Below, in pieces: positions 49,536 through 61,049 of a stretch of 64,000 nt of DNA; position 1 is the stretch's first letter, and each line of letters starts with the position of its first letter. The position numbers and the translations under genes were made by a program. The notes beneath the pieces are model-generated. The model ran no database searches. It saw nothing but the letters and a program-made list of their open reading frames with translations, and was not told where the DNA came from. This stretch comes from Pyxidicoccus parkwaysis (GTDB lineage Bacteria > Myxococcota > Myxococcia > Myxococcales > Myxococcaceae), in the NCBI RefSeq assembly GCF_017301735.1, contig NZ_CP071090.1:10096001-10160000 (forward strand). The letters are read 5' to 3'.

Positions 49536-50483
49536 TCAGCCGAAGTGAATCGCGGACAGCCGCACGCCCATGAAGGTGCCGTTATAGGCGACGGTGCCAG
49601 GGTCCGCGCCGGCCGCTCCGGCGATGACCATGAGGGGCAGCAGGTGCTCCTCGCGGGGATGGCTCTGGCGTGCGGCGGGCGCGGAGTCCCAGGCGAGCAG
49701 CCGGGCATCGCGAGCCTTCGGGTCGAGCGTGGCCGTCTCGCGCAGCCACGCGTCGAAGGCCTCCGATGCGCCCAGGGCCCCCGGGTGGAAGAAGGCCCGC
49801 AGGTTGTGGAACGTCATGCCGCTGCCGATGATGAACACGCCCTCGTCGCGCAGCGGCGCGAGCGCGCGGCCCAGGGCGAGGTGCTCCTCCGGGTCCAGCC
49901 CCTGCACGAGCGAGAGCTGCACCGTGGGGACGTCCGCCTCGGGGTACGTCAGCTTGAGCGGGACGAAGGTGCCGTGGTCATAGCCGCGCTGTGCATCCTC
50001 GGCGGTCTGGAAGCCCGCCGCGCCGAGCAGCTCGCGCACGCGTGCCGCGAGCTGGGGGTTTCCCGGCGCCGGCCAGGTGAGCTGATACGAGGCGGGCGGG
50101 AAGCCGTAGTAGTCGTAGAGCATGGGCGGCCGGGCGCTCGTCATGACGGTCGGCACCGGCTCCTCCCAGTGCGCGGAGATGACGAGCAGCGCCCTGGGCG
50201 GCGTCTTCGGCAGGGTGCGCACGGACTGGAGGTACTCTGTCAGCGCCGCCATGCCAGCCTTGTCGTCGATGCCCATGTCCACGAAGGGCCAGGGGCCTCC
50301 GCCGTGCGGCATGAAGACGACGGGCAGGCGCTCGCCGCTCGCCGGGCTCTTGCGAGGCTCGTCCGCTGAGGAGGATTGAGGCCCTCTCGTCGTCGCAGCC
50401 AGCGTGGCAAGCCCGGCCGCGCCCACCAGCCCACCCACCACCGCCGCGCGCCGCGTGACTCCGTCCGACTTGTCGCTGCTCAT
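49536..50483 (-). CDS. DODA-type extradiol ring-opening dioxygenase with Tat signal
   Basis: The 315-residue protein carries a twin-arginine type signal (VTRRAAVVGGLVGAAGLATL) and then the LigB/DODA fold. Features are MPHGGGP and SAHWEEP near the active metal, DYYGFPPASYQL, YDHGTFVPL and SGMTFHNLRAF, with late HPREEHLLPLMV. The family opens aromatic rings with iron, or is found as zinc/iron DOPA-type dioxygenases in bacteria and plants. Homologues are usually cytoplasmic, so the Tat signal is unusual and suggests a folded, metal-loaded periplasmic enzyme. The start at 50483 is preceded by GGAGAGG. Confidence 0.85.
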   Translation of the reverse strand: MSSDKSDGVTRRAAVVGGLVGAAGLATLAATTRGPQSSSADEPRKSPASGERLPVVFMPHGGGPWPFVDMGIDDKAGMAALTEYLQSVRTLPKTPPRALLVISAHWEEPVPTVMTSARPPMLYDYYGFPPASYQLTWPAPGNPQLAARVRELLGAAGFQTAEDAQRGYDHGTFVPLKLTYPEADVPTVQLSLVQGLDPEEHLALGRALAPLRDEGVFIIGSGMTFHNLRAFFHPGALGASEAFDAWLRETATLDPKARDARLLAWDSAPAARQSHPREEHLLPLMVIAGAAGADPGTVAYNGTFMGVRLSAIHFG

Positions 50484-50620
50484 GTGCCTCTCCTCCGGCG
50501 CGCGCGAAGCACCACGCCATGGAAGAGTATCTGCACGCCGGGCGCCCGGTTCGCCACGGAACCTGAGCAGCCCCGTGGATGCGGACGAAGGTCATGCCGT
50601 CCGCTCGGCCCCGGGAATGA

Positions 50621-51118
50621 CTACCGGAACGCGTTGACCACGAAGACCGACGCGCCGGAGTAGTCCAGGATGGCCGTGCCGGGCTTCGAATCGGGGCGTT
50701 TGCGCAGTTGCCCCTTTCCCAGCCGCGCCACCGCGCAGATGGGGACGACGTCTCCATCCGGGGGATGCGCTTCGTAGTACCGGACGACGACCTGCGGCCC
50801 ACCGGTCCAGACCCGCCCATACAGACGCGTTCCCGCTTCGAGCATCCCGAGCTGGCTGTCCAGGTAGCTCTCCACCGGCCCGTCGTAGAGCGTGATGGGC
50901 CTCGCGTCGATCTGGTTGGCGTCGAGCTCGACATCCGCGGAATCACTCACCCGCATCCGGAGAATGCGCATCGTCTTGAGCGCATCCTCCGAGCACTCCT
51001 GCGGTCCAGGCGACCCATCAGGCCGCAGTGACACGCCAGAAGCAGAGCAGCCCATGATGGCAAGGAGCAGGACCACGCAGGCCCGTTGTCCCCATCGTCG
51101 TGCTCGGTCTGGAGGCAT
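50621..51118 (-). CDS. small lipoprotein, unknown function
   Basis: The 165-residue product has a basic N-terminus, a hydrophobic core and a lipobox IMGC (about residue 24), then a mixed alpha/beta domain with two Cys (Cys42-type PQECSED and late VPICAV). It contains a serine/aspartate-rich strand SDSADVELDANQ. I do not recognise a family. It starts 11 bases after the DUF2381 gene, so they are probably one operon. Serine/threonine kinases often neighbour DUF2381 in myxobacteria, but none is next to it here. Confidence 0.65.
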   Translation of the reverse strand: MPPDRARRWGQRACVVLLLAIMGCSASGVSLRPDGSPGPQECSEDALKTMRILRMRVSDSADVELDANQIDARPITLYDGPVESYLDSQLGMLEAGTRLYGRVWTGGPQVVVRYYEAHPPDGDVVPICAVARLGKGQLRKRPDSKPGTAILDYSGASVFVVNAFR

Positions 51119-51129
51119 GACCGCCGCTC

Positions 51130-52038
51130 TTACTCACGCGCAAGGCGGTGATCCAGCAGAACGTACCCCTGCCGAAGTCCGTCATCGCGGAAGAACTCCA
51201 AGGCGAGGTCGGTGAAGCCGCCATCTGACTTGAAGGCGCTCCTGTCCGCGACAACGGCGAAGCGCCCGGATGCGCCGGGCGCAATGGAGTCCCGGTCCAT
51301 GCGCAGGGCAAACGGTCTGGCCTCTCCCGTGGTCGTCGATGACAGGCGGGCTTCCATGAGGCGCCACTGCTGCTCCGAGTTCCGATTCGTGATGTGGAAC
51401 ACGACAGCGGCTTTTGCCTTGCCCGAATAGACTCGGACGACCATCTCCACTCCGTCATCCCTGAGCACCCACTTCTGGTTCTCGATGAACGGGGTCTGCT
51501 TAGTAGACCCACTGACCAACAGTGAAGCCAGGGCATGGTCGGGTGAGGTCTCTTCCTTGCGGTACCGGGCGTTCTCCTCCCTGAGGGCCCGCTCGCGAGC
51601 GAGCGCATCTGACAAGGCCGCATGTACGGCCAGCGAGGCCTCGCGGTCCGTGAACACGTTCACCTGCTGGTCCCCGGCACCCTCTCGTGCGGTCACGATG
51701 AATGGAACTTCCGTTCCATCCGTGAGCTTCACCAGGAGCGGCAGACGGTCTTCAGGCTCGAGGTTCTGGAGCGGAACCAGGAGCACCGACATGCCACCGA
51801 CAACCGGTTGCTCGAAACGCCCTTCCCACCCCAAGAGCCTCGTGCCCTGCGAGTCACAGGCCTTCTCGAAGTGGAGCACGGTTGCGACCCGACCGGTGAC
51901 GTACACCTCGGACGCGGTGTTGTTCGGGTGGTCCGAGAGATAGATGTTCCGGACAACAGCTTCGCGCTCCCCGGCCGCAGCCACGGACGTTGCGAGGAGA
52001 ATGAGCAGGACACAACCGCCCGGCAGGAGCTTCCTCAT
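51130..52038 (-). CDS. DUF2381 family protein (myxobacterial envelope family)
   Basis: This 302-residue protein has a signal peptide (residues 1-22), then the beta-rich DUF2381 (TIGR02268) domain. Matching segments are RNIYLSDHPNNTASEVYVTG early, WEGRFEQPVVGG, VPLQNLEPEDRLPL, a helical linker around residues 140-165 and a C-terminal immunoglobulin-like part (LEFFRDDGLRQGYVLLDHR). The family is known from myxobacteria, with no established function. It lies between the ATPase/PIN pair (51-base gap) and the small lipoprotein gene (11 bases), on the same strand. Third positions look less GC-saturated than in the flanking genes. Confidence 0.82.
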   Translation of the reverse strand: MRKLLPGGCVLLILLATSVAAAGEREAVVRNIYLSDHPNNTASEVYVTGRVATVLHFEKACDSQGTRLLGWEGRFEQPVVGGMSVLLVPLQNLEPEDRLPLLVKLTDGTEVPFIVTAREGAGDQQVNVFTDREASLAVHAALSDALARERALREENARYRKEETSPDHALASLLVSGSTKQTPFIENQKWVLRDDGVEMVVRVYSGKAKAAVVFHITNRNSEQQWRLMEARLSSTTTGEARPFALRMDRDSIAPGASGRFAVVADRSAFKSDGGFTDLALEFFRDDGLRQGYVLLDHRLARE

Positions 52039-52089
52039 GATGAGCAGAGAACCTACCAGGGAGGGCTCAAAGCGACCAACCCAGGAACA

Positions 52090-52548
52090 TCACATCTCGG
52101 GAGGTCGGTCGTAGCTGGCGAGGTGCTCGTCGAGCGACCAGATGTAGACCCGGTGGCCGGGAGACAGTGCGCACTGATGCTCGTAGTCCTTCACGATGGA
52201 CAGGTCTCCAAACCCACTGCCCTGCAAGGTCCATTTGGGGAACTCGTCCAGCCACTTCGCCAGGGAATCCCGCGTCAGGAAGCGCGTAGGGGTGAAGGGT
52301 GACTGGCCATCCAGCGCCAGCTTGACCTGCTCCGTGAACCGCATTGCGGCGTGCCGCCGTGCATTGCCGTCCCCGTTCTGGCCGATGTGGTTTCCCGTCT
52401 CCAGGATGGTCGTCATCGGCAGAAGCAGGGTTTCATTCGCCTTGGTCTTCTCTCTGAACTGAGCAAACACCGCACCACGCTGTTGGCAGCGATTCGGCAC
52501 GGAGAGCAGGTTGCAGAAGATGCTCGTGTCGACGATGCAGACGGTCAC
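52090..52548 (-). CDS. PIN-domain protein (putative ribonuclease), coupled to an AAA ATPase
   Basis: The 152-residue protein matches a PIN fold: an N-terminal strand ending in Asp7 (CIVDTSIF), a second acidic residue Glu50 (TTILETGN), a third acidic site Asp115 (GSGFGDLSIVKDYE) and Asp140 (WSLDEHLASY). All four acidic positions of the family are present, so RNA cleavage with a metal is expected. The GTG start overlaps the stop of the ATPase gene by four bases (GTGA). PIN proteins are often toxins of toxin-antitoxin pairs or effector nucleases; here no small antitoxin is visible, and the ATPase takes that place. Confidence 0.82.
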   Translation of the reverse strand: MTVCIVDTSIFCNLLSVPNRCQQRGAVFAQFREKTKANETLLLPMTTILETGNHIGQNGDGNARRHAAMRFTEQVKLALDGQSPFTPTRFLTRDSLAKWLDEFPKWTLQGSGFGDLSIVKDYEHQCALSPGHRVYIWSLDEHLASYDRPPEM

Positions 52549-53885
52549 GGCTCTCTCGACGCAGATTCGAGCATCTCCAAGACCTTCTGGGCCTGAGCCG
52601 CCTTCTCCTCAGGTGTCTTCGGATGCTTGAGGTAACGCTCGAGGATGCCTCGCGTGACGAGCTGCCCAACGGGACCTTGCGCGACCAACTCCGGATAGTC
52701 CGGCAGGTCCCGCAGCGGCATCAACCGGCTGTCACCTTCCTTGGGGTCTCGGTAGCAGGCGACGACGTCGGGAATGGCATCGGTGGGGATGGCGTCGAGA
52801 AGAGCCGGGTTGTGCGTCGTGAGGAGCACGCGCAGCTTCCGCTCCCGAGCGACTCGCTGGATGTTGTCGAGCAGCAGCTTCGCCCGGGTGGGATGCACAC
52901 CGTTGTCGATCTCCTCGATGACTATGAGCGCGCCCTCGGGCACCGAGAGTAGGGCCGCCGCCACGGAGAGCACCCGCAAGGTGCCGTCGGAGAGGAGCGC
53001 CGCTTCGTAGGTTCGAGCCTTCCCACCGAAGCCTTCGGTGAGTTGCACCATGACCTCTTCTCGCGGCGTCTTGAGGAAGGTCACATCGAGGATGTCCTGC
53101 TCGGGCAGGGCACGCACGAAGTCCAGCACCTGCGCCTTGCGCTGCTGCCTCTCGCAGAGGTCATACAGGACAGCGGACAGGTTGTAACCGTCCCCCTGGA
53201 GCACACGGTCCACCGTGAAGCTGTACTCGCGCATCCGGCGCGGGACCGAGTCCAGGAAGAGGATGGACTCCAGCGTGGACTGGAGCGCCTTCGCCGCTTG
53301 AGGAATGTGATGCGCGCCATCCTCACTCCCAAAGCGCGCGGGCGTGGTCATTTGTGTGAAGAAGGCTTGTTGGTCCGAGCAGACAATCCCCTTCGCACCA
53401 CTGCCTTGACGAGTGTTGTACGCAACAGTGACATCGCCGCTATAGACACTGCGCCGCGACTCCAGCTCGCCGTCGTAAAGCCAATCTCCCTCTTCGAAAG
53501 GAGACGCTTCTGAGCGGGCTTCGAATGCGAAGGCCCTCTCATCTATGACATGGAGGCCATCTTCCCGCAGGCCGATGGCCACCTCCATGGCAACCCCGCG
53601 ATGAGATTCGGGCTCGGTGAGGATCCGGCAGCCGAGGTTAAACCGATCCTCGCCGCCGAATGCGAGCCGCGAGATGGGTCCACGAACGTCCAGTTGCCGC
53701 TCTTTCAGAGCGTAGAGAATTTCGGAGAGTCGCCGCCCCCGGGCAAGCCACGACAGGAACTGCAGCGCCTCGATGAGGTTGCTCTTGCCCGAGGCGTTGG
53801 CTCCGATGAGCACCGTGAGCTCCGCCAGTGGCAGTTCCGCCCTGAAGTAGCTCTTGAAGTTGTAGACCGTCAGCGCGGTCAACAT
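52545..53885 (-). CDS. AAA family ATPase (AAA_21/OLD-like), partner of the PIN protein
   Basis: The 446-residue protein has an SMC/RecF-like ABC fold: a Walker A GANASGKSN (from Gly28) after the start MLTALTVYNFKSYFRAE, a central helical insert, a signature-like LLSDGTLR, and a Walker B LIVIEEIDNGVHP, with LLTTHNP as the switch. It is not RecF: its layout is that of the AAA_21 or OLD-like group, whose members often pair with a nuclease. The PIN gene overlaps its end by four bases. The start at 53885 has GGGAGG upstream; a longer frame lacks features. The gene lies just after gyrB and is less GC-rich, which may reflect transfer. Confidence 0.85.
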   Translation of the reverse strand: MLTALTVYNFKSYFRAELPLAELTVLIGANASGKSNLIEALQFLSWLARGRRLSEILYALKERQLDVRGPISRLAFGGEDRFNLGCRILTEPESHRGVAMEVAIGLREDGLHVIDERAFAFEARSEASPFEEGDWLYDGELESRRSVYSGDVTVAYNTRQGSGAKGIVCSDQQAFFTQMTTPARFGSEDGAHHIPQAAKALQSTLESILFLDSVPRRMREYSFTVDRVLQGDGYNLSAVLYDLCERQQRKAQVLDFVRALPEQDILDVTFLKTPREEVMVQLTEGFGGKARTYEAALLSDGTLRVLSVAAALLSVPEGALIVIEEIDNGVHPTRAKLLLDNIQRVARERKLRVLLTTHNPALLDAIPTDAIPDVVACYRDPKEGDSRLMPLRDLPDYPELVAQGPVGQLVTRGILERYLKHPKTPEEKAAQAQKVLEMLESASREP

Positions 53886-53961
53886 GAAATCTGGTGCCTC
53901 CCGGGAGCCGTCCCGCTCGACCGGGCGGCCCACATTCTCGATGCGGGACAACCCACACCGC

Positions 53962-53986
53962 CCCCTCTCCCACGAGGAGAGAGGGG
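53962..53986 (-). terminator. hairpin after gyrB
   Basis: CCCCTCTC and GAGAGGGG form a perfect eight-base stem around a nine-base loop, 17 bases past the gyrB stop. Similar CCCTCTCC/GGAGAGGG hairpins occur as dispersed elements in many proteobacteria, so it may also be a mobile repeat. Confidence 0.5.
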
Positions 53987-54003
53987 ACGGTGACACGACA
54001 CAC

Positions 54004-57073
<3,070 letters not shown>

Positions 57074-57154
57074 GGGCGTTCGCGCACCCTACCCGCACCG
57101 CGCCTCCGGGTGCGCTCTTTTGCGCGGCGGGATGTTCTACGCTCCACGCGCTCC

Positions 57155-57910
57155 ATGACGAATGCCGAACTGACAACGCGCCTGCTCTCCCACGTCATCG
57201 CCTTCCGACACCTCCAGCGCCAACGGGGCCAGTTGCGCCACCTGGGACTTCCGGGGGTGGACGCCTTCTGCCTGCCCTACCTCGCGAGGGAAGTGCACTT
57301 CCAGCAGGCGTACTTCCAGGATGCGGAGGCGCTGGCCGCCGCGCTGCCCGCGTTGGAGGCGTTCTTCCGGAGCCATGGCGTGCCCGCGTGGCGCATGGTG
57401 GTGCCGCCCGGGTCCGCCGAGGGCGAGCGGGTGCTGGGGAGCGCGGGCTACCGGCCGGATGAGCGCCTCTCGGATGCCATGGGGCTGGTGCTGGCGGAGG
57501 TGCCGGACGTGCCGCCCTCGGTTCCCCTCGTGGCGCCCAAGACGCTGGCCGAGCTGGTGGAGCTCAACATCACGGCCTGGGGCGAGTGGAGCGGCACGCT
57601 GACGGTGTGGAACGAGGGGCCGCCGCTGCCGGTGCACACGCTGCTGGCGTGCGAGGCGGGCCGTCCGCTGGCGTGTGGCTTCACGCACGACGTGGGGGAC
57701 ACGGCGGGCGTGTTCATGGTGGCCACGGCGCCGGAGGCGCGGGGACGCGGGCTGGCGTCGGAGGTCATGCGCGGACTGCTCGCGGGAGCGCGGGCGCGGG
57801 GGATGGTGGCGTCCGTGCTCCAGGCCACGCCGCAGGCGAAGGCCATGTACCACCGGCTGGGCTACCGCGACTTGGGCGCCTGGGCGAACTGGGTGTACCG
57901 GGCGGACTGA
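57155..57910 (+). CDS. GNAT-family N-acetyltransferase
   Basis: The 251-residue product has a non-conserved N-terminal domain (about residues 1-140) followed by a GNAT domain. Motif A is VATAPEARGRGLASEVMRG, and the C-terminal MYHRLGYRDLGAWANWVYR is typical of the family. It uses acetyl-CoA; the target is unknown. The N-terminal half may be a degenerate second GNAT domain, as in tandem GNAT proteins. No ribosome site is visible before the ATG at 57155, so the start is provisional. Its stop lies four bases from the end of the convergent XRE-EIIA gene. Confidence 0.85.
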   Translation: MTNAELTTRLLSHVIAFRHLQRQRGQLRHLGLPGVDAFCLPYLAREVHFQQAYFQDAEALAAALPALEAFFRSHGVPAWRMVVPPGSAEGERVLGSAGYRPDERLSDAMGLVLAEVPDVPPSVPLVAPKTLAELVELNITAWGEWSGTLTVWNEGPPLPVHTLLACEAGRPLACGFTHDVGDTAGVFMVATAPEARGRGLASEVMRGLLAGARARGMVASVLQATPQAKAMYHRLGYRDLGAWANWVYRAD

Positions 57911-57914
57911 GCGC

Positions 57915-58733
57915 TCAGCGAAGCGACTCGAGCTCATCGAGGACGGAGAGCACCTCGCGCGGCTGCCGTGCGTCGAGCAGCCGGTCCGCGAGGCCGTGCG
58001 CGGACAGCCGTGCCACGTGCGCGAGTCGCACGAGCCGGGCATTGCTCCGGCGACCGTCTACCGTGGCCACCACGAGGCGCAGCGGCTGGCCATCCGGCGT
58101 ATCGACCTTGAGCGGCTTCGCCAGCGTCACCAGGGCCGCCACGGGCGGCGCGCCCGAGAAGACTGCGTGCGGCACGGCCACGCCTCCGCCCACCGCGCAG
58201 GAGGACTCCTCCTCACGCCGCTTCAATTCATCAACCAGCGCGCCCGCGTGGACGCCCGGTAGCGCGTCGCACAGGCGCCCGGCGATGACGTCGAGCACGT
58301 CATCCCAGCCCGAGCAGGACAGCCGCACCACGACACGCTCCGGGGCCAGCAACGGGCCCAGCGGAGGCACGTGCGCGCCACCGCGCTCGGCGCGCACGGG
58401 GAACTCCGCGTCCAGGAAGGCGCGCACCTTCGTGAGCTGCGCCCCCGAGAGCCGCCGCCGCGCGATTTCGAGGAAGAGCGTCCCCGCGCCGGGCACCTCC
58501 TCCAGGTAGCCCGCGACGTACGGGCTCACGCGCTGGGCCACGTCCATCAGCAGCGCGGGCGGAACGTCCAGCTCGCGGGCGATGGCGGCCAATCGCTCGG
58601 CGGTGGGCGGCGCATCGACTCCGTTCTCCACGCGACTGAGGTACGCGCTCGACACGCCGATGCGCCGGGCCATGTCCCGCAGGGACACGCCCGCATCCAC
58701 GCGCAGCAGCCGCAATGTGGCACCCAGGTGCAT
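57915..58733 (-). CDS. XRE helix-turn-helix regulator fused to an EIIA-like (PtsN-type) domain
   Basis: The 272-residue protein starts with an XRE helix-turn-helix (residues 5-60: LRDMARRIGVSSAYLSRVEN). A linker follows, then a C-terminal EIIA-type domain whose active-site histidine sits in VAVPHAVF, matching the phospho-histidine of PtsN. Such a fusion links phosphate signals to transcription. No PTS transport genes are in the window. An antiporter gene lies 99 bases upstream of its start region on the same strand, so it could regulate that gene, but the link is not shown. The ATG at 58733 is preceded by GAGAG. Confidence 0.82.
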   Translation of the reverse strand: MHLGATLRLLRVDAGVSLRDMARRIGVSSAYLSRVENGVDAPPTAERLAAIARELDVPPALLMDVAQRVSPYVAGYLEEVPGAGTLFLEIARRRLSGAQLTKVRAFLDAEFPVRAERGGAHVPPLGPLLAPERVVVRLSCSGWDDVLDVIAGRLCDALPGVHAGALVDELKRREEESSCAVGGGVAVPHAVFSGAPPVAALVTLAKPLKVDTPDGQPLRLVVATVDGRRSNARLVRLAHVARLSAHGLADRLLDARQPREVLSVLDELESLR

Positions 58734-58832
58734 GATGCTCTCTCAGCTCCTCACGGGCGCCACGCGGAGTGGAGCCCGCCTGTGGAATCCACGCGCCGAA
58801 TCAGTGCGGCGCGCGGGTATATGAATCCACCT

Positions 58833-60965
58833 TCAGCTCCTCACGGGCAGCGCGCGCTCCGCGTCGCTCGTGTCCTCGGTAGCGACCTCCGCGACGGTGG
58901 CGGGCTCCGGGTGGCGCACCACGAGCAGCGAGCCCGGCGCGTCGCGGACGATGCGCTCGCGCTGCAAGCCGAAGAGCCTGTCCTCCAGGCCCCACTTCGC
59001 GCCCAGGCCCACCACGATGAGGTCATAGCCGTTGCGAGCCTCCTCCAGCGCGGCCTCGTCCGGCGCCTCGTGCCGCACCACCTTCAGCCGCACGCCGCCC
59101 TCCTCCGCCGGGAACAGCTCCTCCACCTGCGCCCGCGCGCCGGTGCCGCCCAGGTCCGACGTCACGTGCAGCACCGTCACCTCCGCGCCCGCCTGCCGCA
59201 TCATCCGCCGCGCCAGCCCCAGCGCCGCCCGGTCATGCGGACTGCCGATGAACGGCACCAGCACGCGCTTCACATCCGTCAGCCCCCGGTCCACCAGCAC
59301 GCCCACCGTGCCGTTGGCCGCCTCCATCACCTCGTGCACCGTGCCACCCAGCACCGTCTGGCTGAACAGCGGCTTGTGCCATCCCAGCAGCACCAGGTCC
59401 GCGCGCCGCGCCTGCGCCGTGCGCACGATGTCCGTCGCCGGCTCCGTCGACACGAAGGACAAGGGCCGCACCGCCAGCCCCAGCTTCTCCGCCCGGCCCA
59501 TCAGCGGCGCCAGCGCCCCCTCCGACGGAGCGCTCTTCTCCGCCGCCAGCACCAGCGGCGCGCGCTCCGGCGGCACCAGGTGCAGCGCGTGCAGCTGCGC
59601 CTTCTCCCCGCCCACCAGCGCCCGCGCCACGGACGCCATGCCCGGCCCCGCCTGCCCGTGCGACACGCACATCAGCACGCTGTAGGGCGCAGGTCCCGGC
59701 TCCAGCGACACCACCGGGGCGAACCGGTCCTTCGCCAGCTCCTCCGTCGGGTAGAACCACTGCAAGAGCGGCGTGGTCATGAACGTCGTCACCAGCGCCA
59801 TGATGACCATCATCGTGAAGAGCTGCGGCGAGATGACGCCCAGGTCCAGGCCGATGTTGAGCACGATGAGCTCCATCAGCCCGCGCGTGTTCATCAGCAC
59901 GCCCACCGCGCCCGCCTCGCGCCAGCGCATGCCCGTCAACCGCGCCGCCACCGCGCTGCCGCCGAACTTGCCCACGACCGCCAGCAGGATGATGACGCCG
60001 CAGGTGACCCACGCCTCCACGCTGTTCAAGAGGCCAATCTGCGTGCGCAGCCCGCTGAAGGCGAAGAACACGGGCAGCAGCAGCACCACCGCGATGTCCT
60101 CCAGCTTCTCCGCGAGCGCCTCCGCCAGCCCACCCTCCTTGGGGATGACAGCGCCGAAGAGGAACGCGCCGAACAGCGCGTGGATGCCGATGAGCTCCGT
60201 CACCCACGCCGACGCCAGGAGCAGCACCAGCGTGCCCGCCACCACGTTCTGCGTCAGCCCTTCGCGGCTCGCCACCCGGGCGCCCAGCCGCGCGAGGAAG
60301 GGCTTCAGCACCACCAGCACGAAGCCGATGTAGAGCAGCGCGAACACCGTGGTGAGCGCCGCGTGCGCCAGGTCCGACGCGCGGACGATGGAGACGACGA
60401 AGGCCAGGAGGCACCACGCCGTCACGTCATCCACCGCGGCGCACGCAATGGCCACCGTGCCCACCTTCGACTGGAGCAGCCCCCGCTCGGTGAGGATGCG
60501 GGCCAGCACCGGGAAGGCGGTGATGCTCATCGACACGCCCATGAAGAGCACGAACGAGGAGAACGGCACCGACGGGTCCGACAGGCTCCGGTAGAACCAC
60601 AGCGCCCCCGCCGCCGCGCCCAGCGCGAAGGGGACGATGATGCTCGTGTGGCTGATGGCCACCGACGAGTGCCCCCGCCCCTTCAGCATTCGCGGGTCCA
60701 GCTCCAGGCCGATGAGGAACATGAACAGCACCAGGCCCACCTGGCTGAGCATGGTCAGCGCCGGCATGGACGACGCGGGGAACAGCGTCCCCATCACCCC
60801 AGGCGCCACCCAGCCGAGCAGCGACGGGCCCAGCGCGATGCCCGCCACCACCTCGGCTATCACCAACGGTTGGCCGAGCCAGCGCGCCCCCCGGCCAATG
60901 AGCCGCGAGACACCGACGATGACGATGAGCTGAACGAGGAGCAGTGTCAGCGCGTTGAAGTGCAT
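58833..60965 (-). CDS. CPA2-type cation:proton antiporter with C-terminal universal-stress domains
   Basis: This 710-residue protein has a CPA2/KefB-like membrane domain of about 12 to 13 helices (residues about 1-420). It contains GLVLFMFLIGLELDPRML, the acidic pair CAAVDDVTAWCLLA used for ion exchange, and LNIGLDLGVISPQLFTMMVI. Two universal stress protein-like domains follow (about 440-570 and 580-700) with nucleotide-type turns such as LVPFIGSPHDRAALGLARRM and SLLVVRHPEP. The arrangement resembles CHX-type exchangers of plants and some bacteria. GGAGG lies five bases before the ATG. It is downstream of the two-component operon but probably separate. Confidence 0.9.
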   Translation of the reverse strand: MHFNALTLLLVQLIVIVGVSRLIGRGARWLGQPLVIAEVVAGIALGPSLLGWVAPGVMGTLFPASSMPALTMLSQVGLVLFMFLIGLELDPRMLKGRGHSSVAISHTSIIVPFALGAAAGALWFYRSLSDPSVPFSSFVLFMGVSMSITAFPVLARILTERGLLQSKVGTVAIACAAVDDVTAWCLLAFVVSIVRASDLAHAALTTVFALLYIGFVLVVLKPFLARLGARVASREGLTQNVVAGTLVLLLASAWVTELIGIHALFGAFLFGAVIPKEGGLAEALAEKLEDIAVVLLLPVFFAFSGLRTQIGLLNSVEAWVTCGVIILLAVVGKFGGSAVAARLTGMRWREAGAVGVLMNTRGLMELIVLNIGLDLGVISPQLFTMMVIMALVTTFMTTPLLQWFYPTEELAKDRFAPVVSLEPGPAPYSVLMCVSHGQAGPGMASVARALVGGEKAQLHALHLVPPERAPLVLAAEKSAPSEGALAPLMGRAEKLGLAVRPLSFVSTEPATDIVRTAQARRADLVLLGWHKPLFSQTVLGGTVHEVMEAANGTVGVLVDRGLTDVKRVLVPFIGSPHDRAALGLARRMMRQAGAEVTVLHVTSDLGGTGARAQVEELFPAEEGGVRLKVVRHEAPDEAALEEARNGYDLIVVGLGAKWGLEDRLFGLQRERIVRDAPGSLLVVRHPEPATVAEVATEDTSDAERALPVRS

Positions 60966-61049
60966 TCGTCCTCCGGTGAGTGGGTGTTAAGTAACCCCTT
61001 ACCAATCGACTCACCGGAGCGTCAATTCACGCGGACTGTCCGTGCGGGC

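Noticed and set aside
49342-49548. 68-codon plus-strand ORF in the 548-base gap
   Set aside because: No ribosome site, no protein-like pattern, and it runs into the end of the dioxygenase gene on the other strand.
52545-53885. RecF because of the position next to gyrB
   Set aside because: The length, central insert and Walker B surroundings fit AAA_21/OLD-like ATPases, and the overlapping PIN gene supports an ATPase-effector pair.
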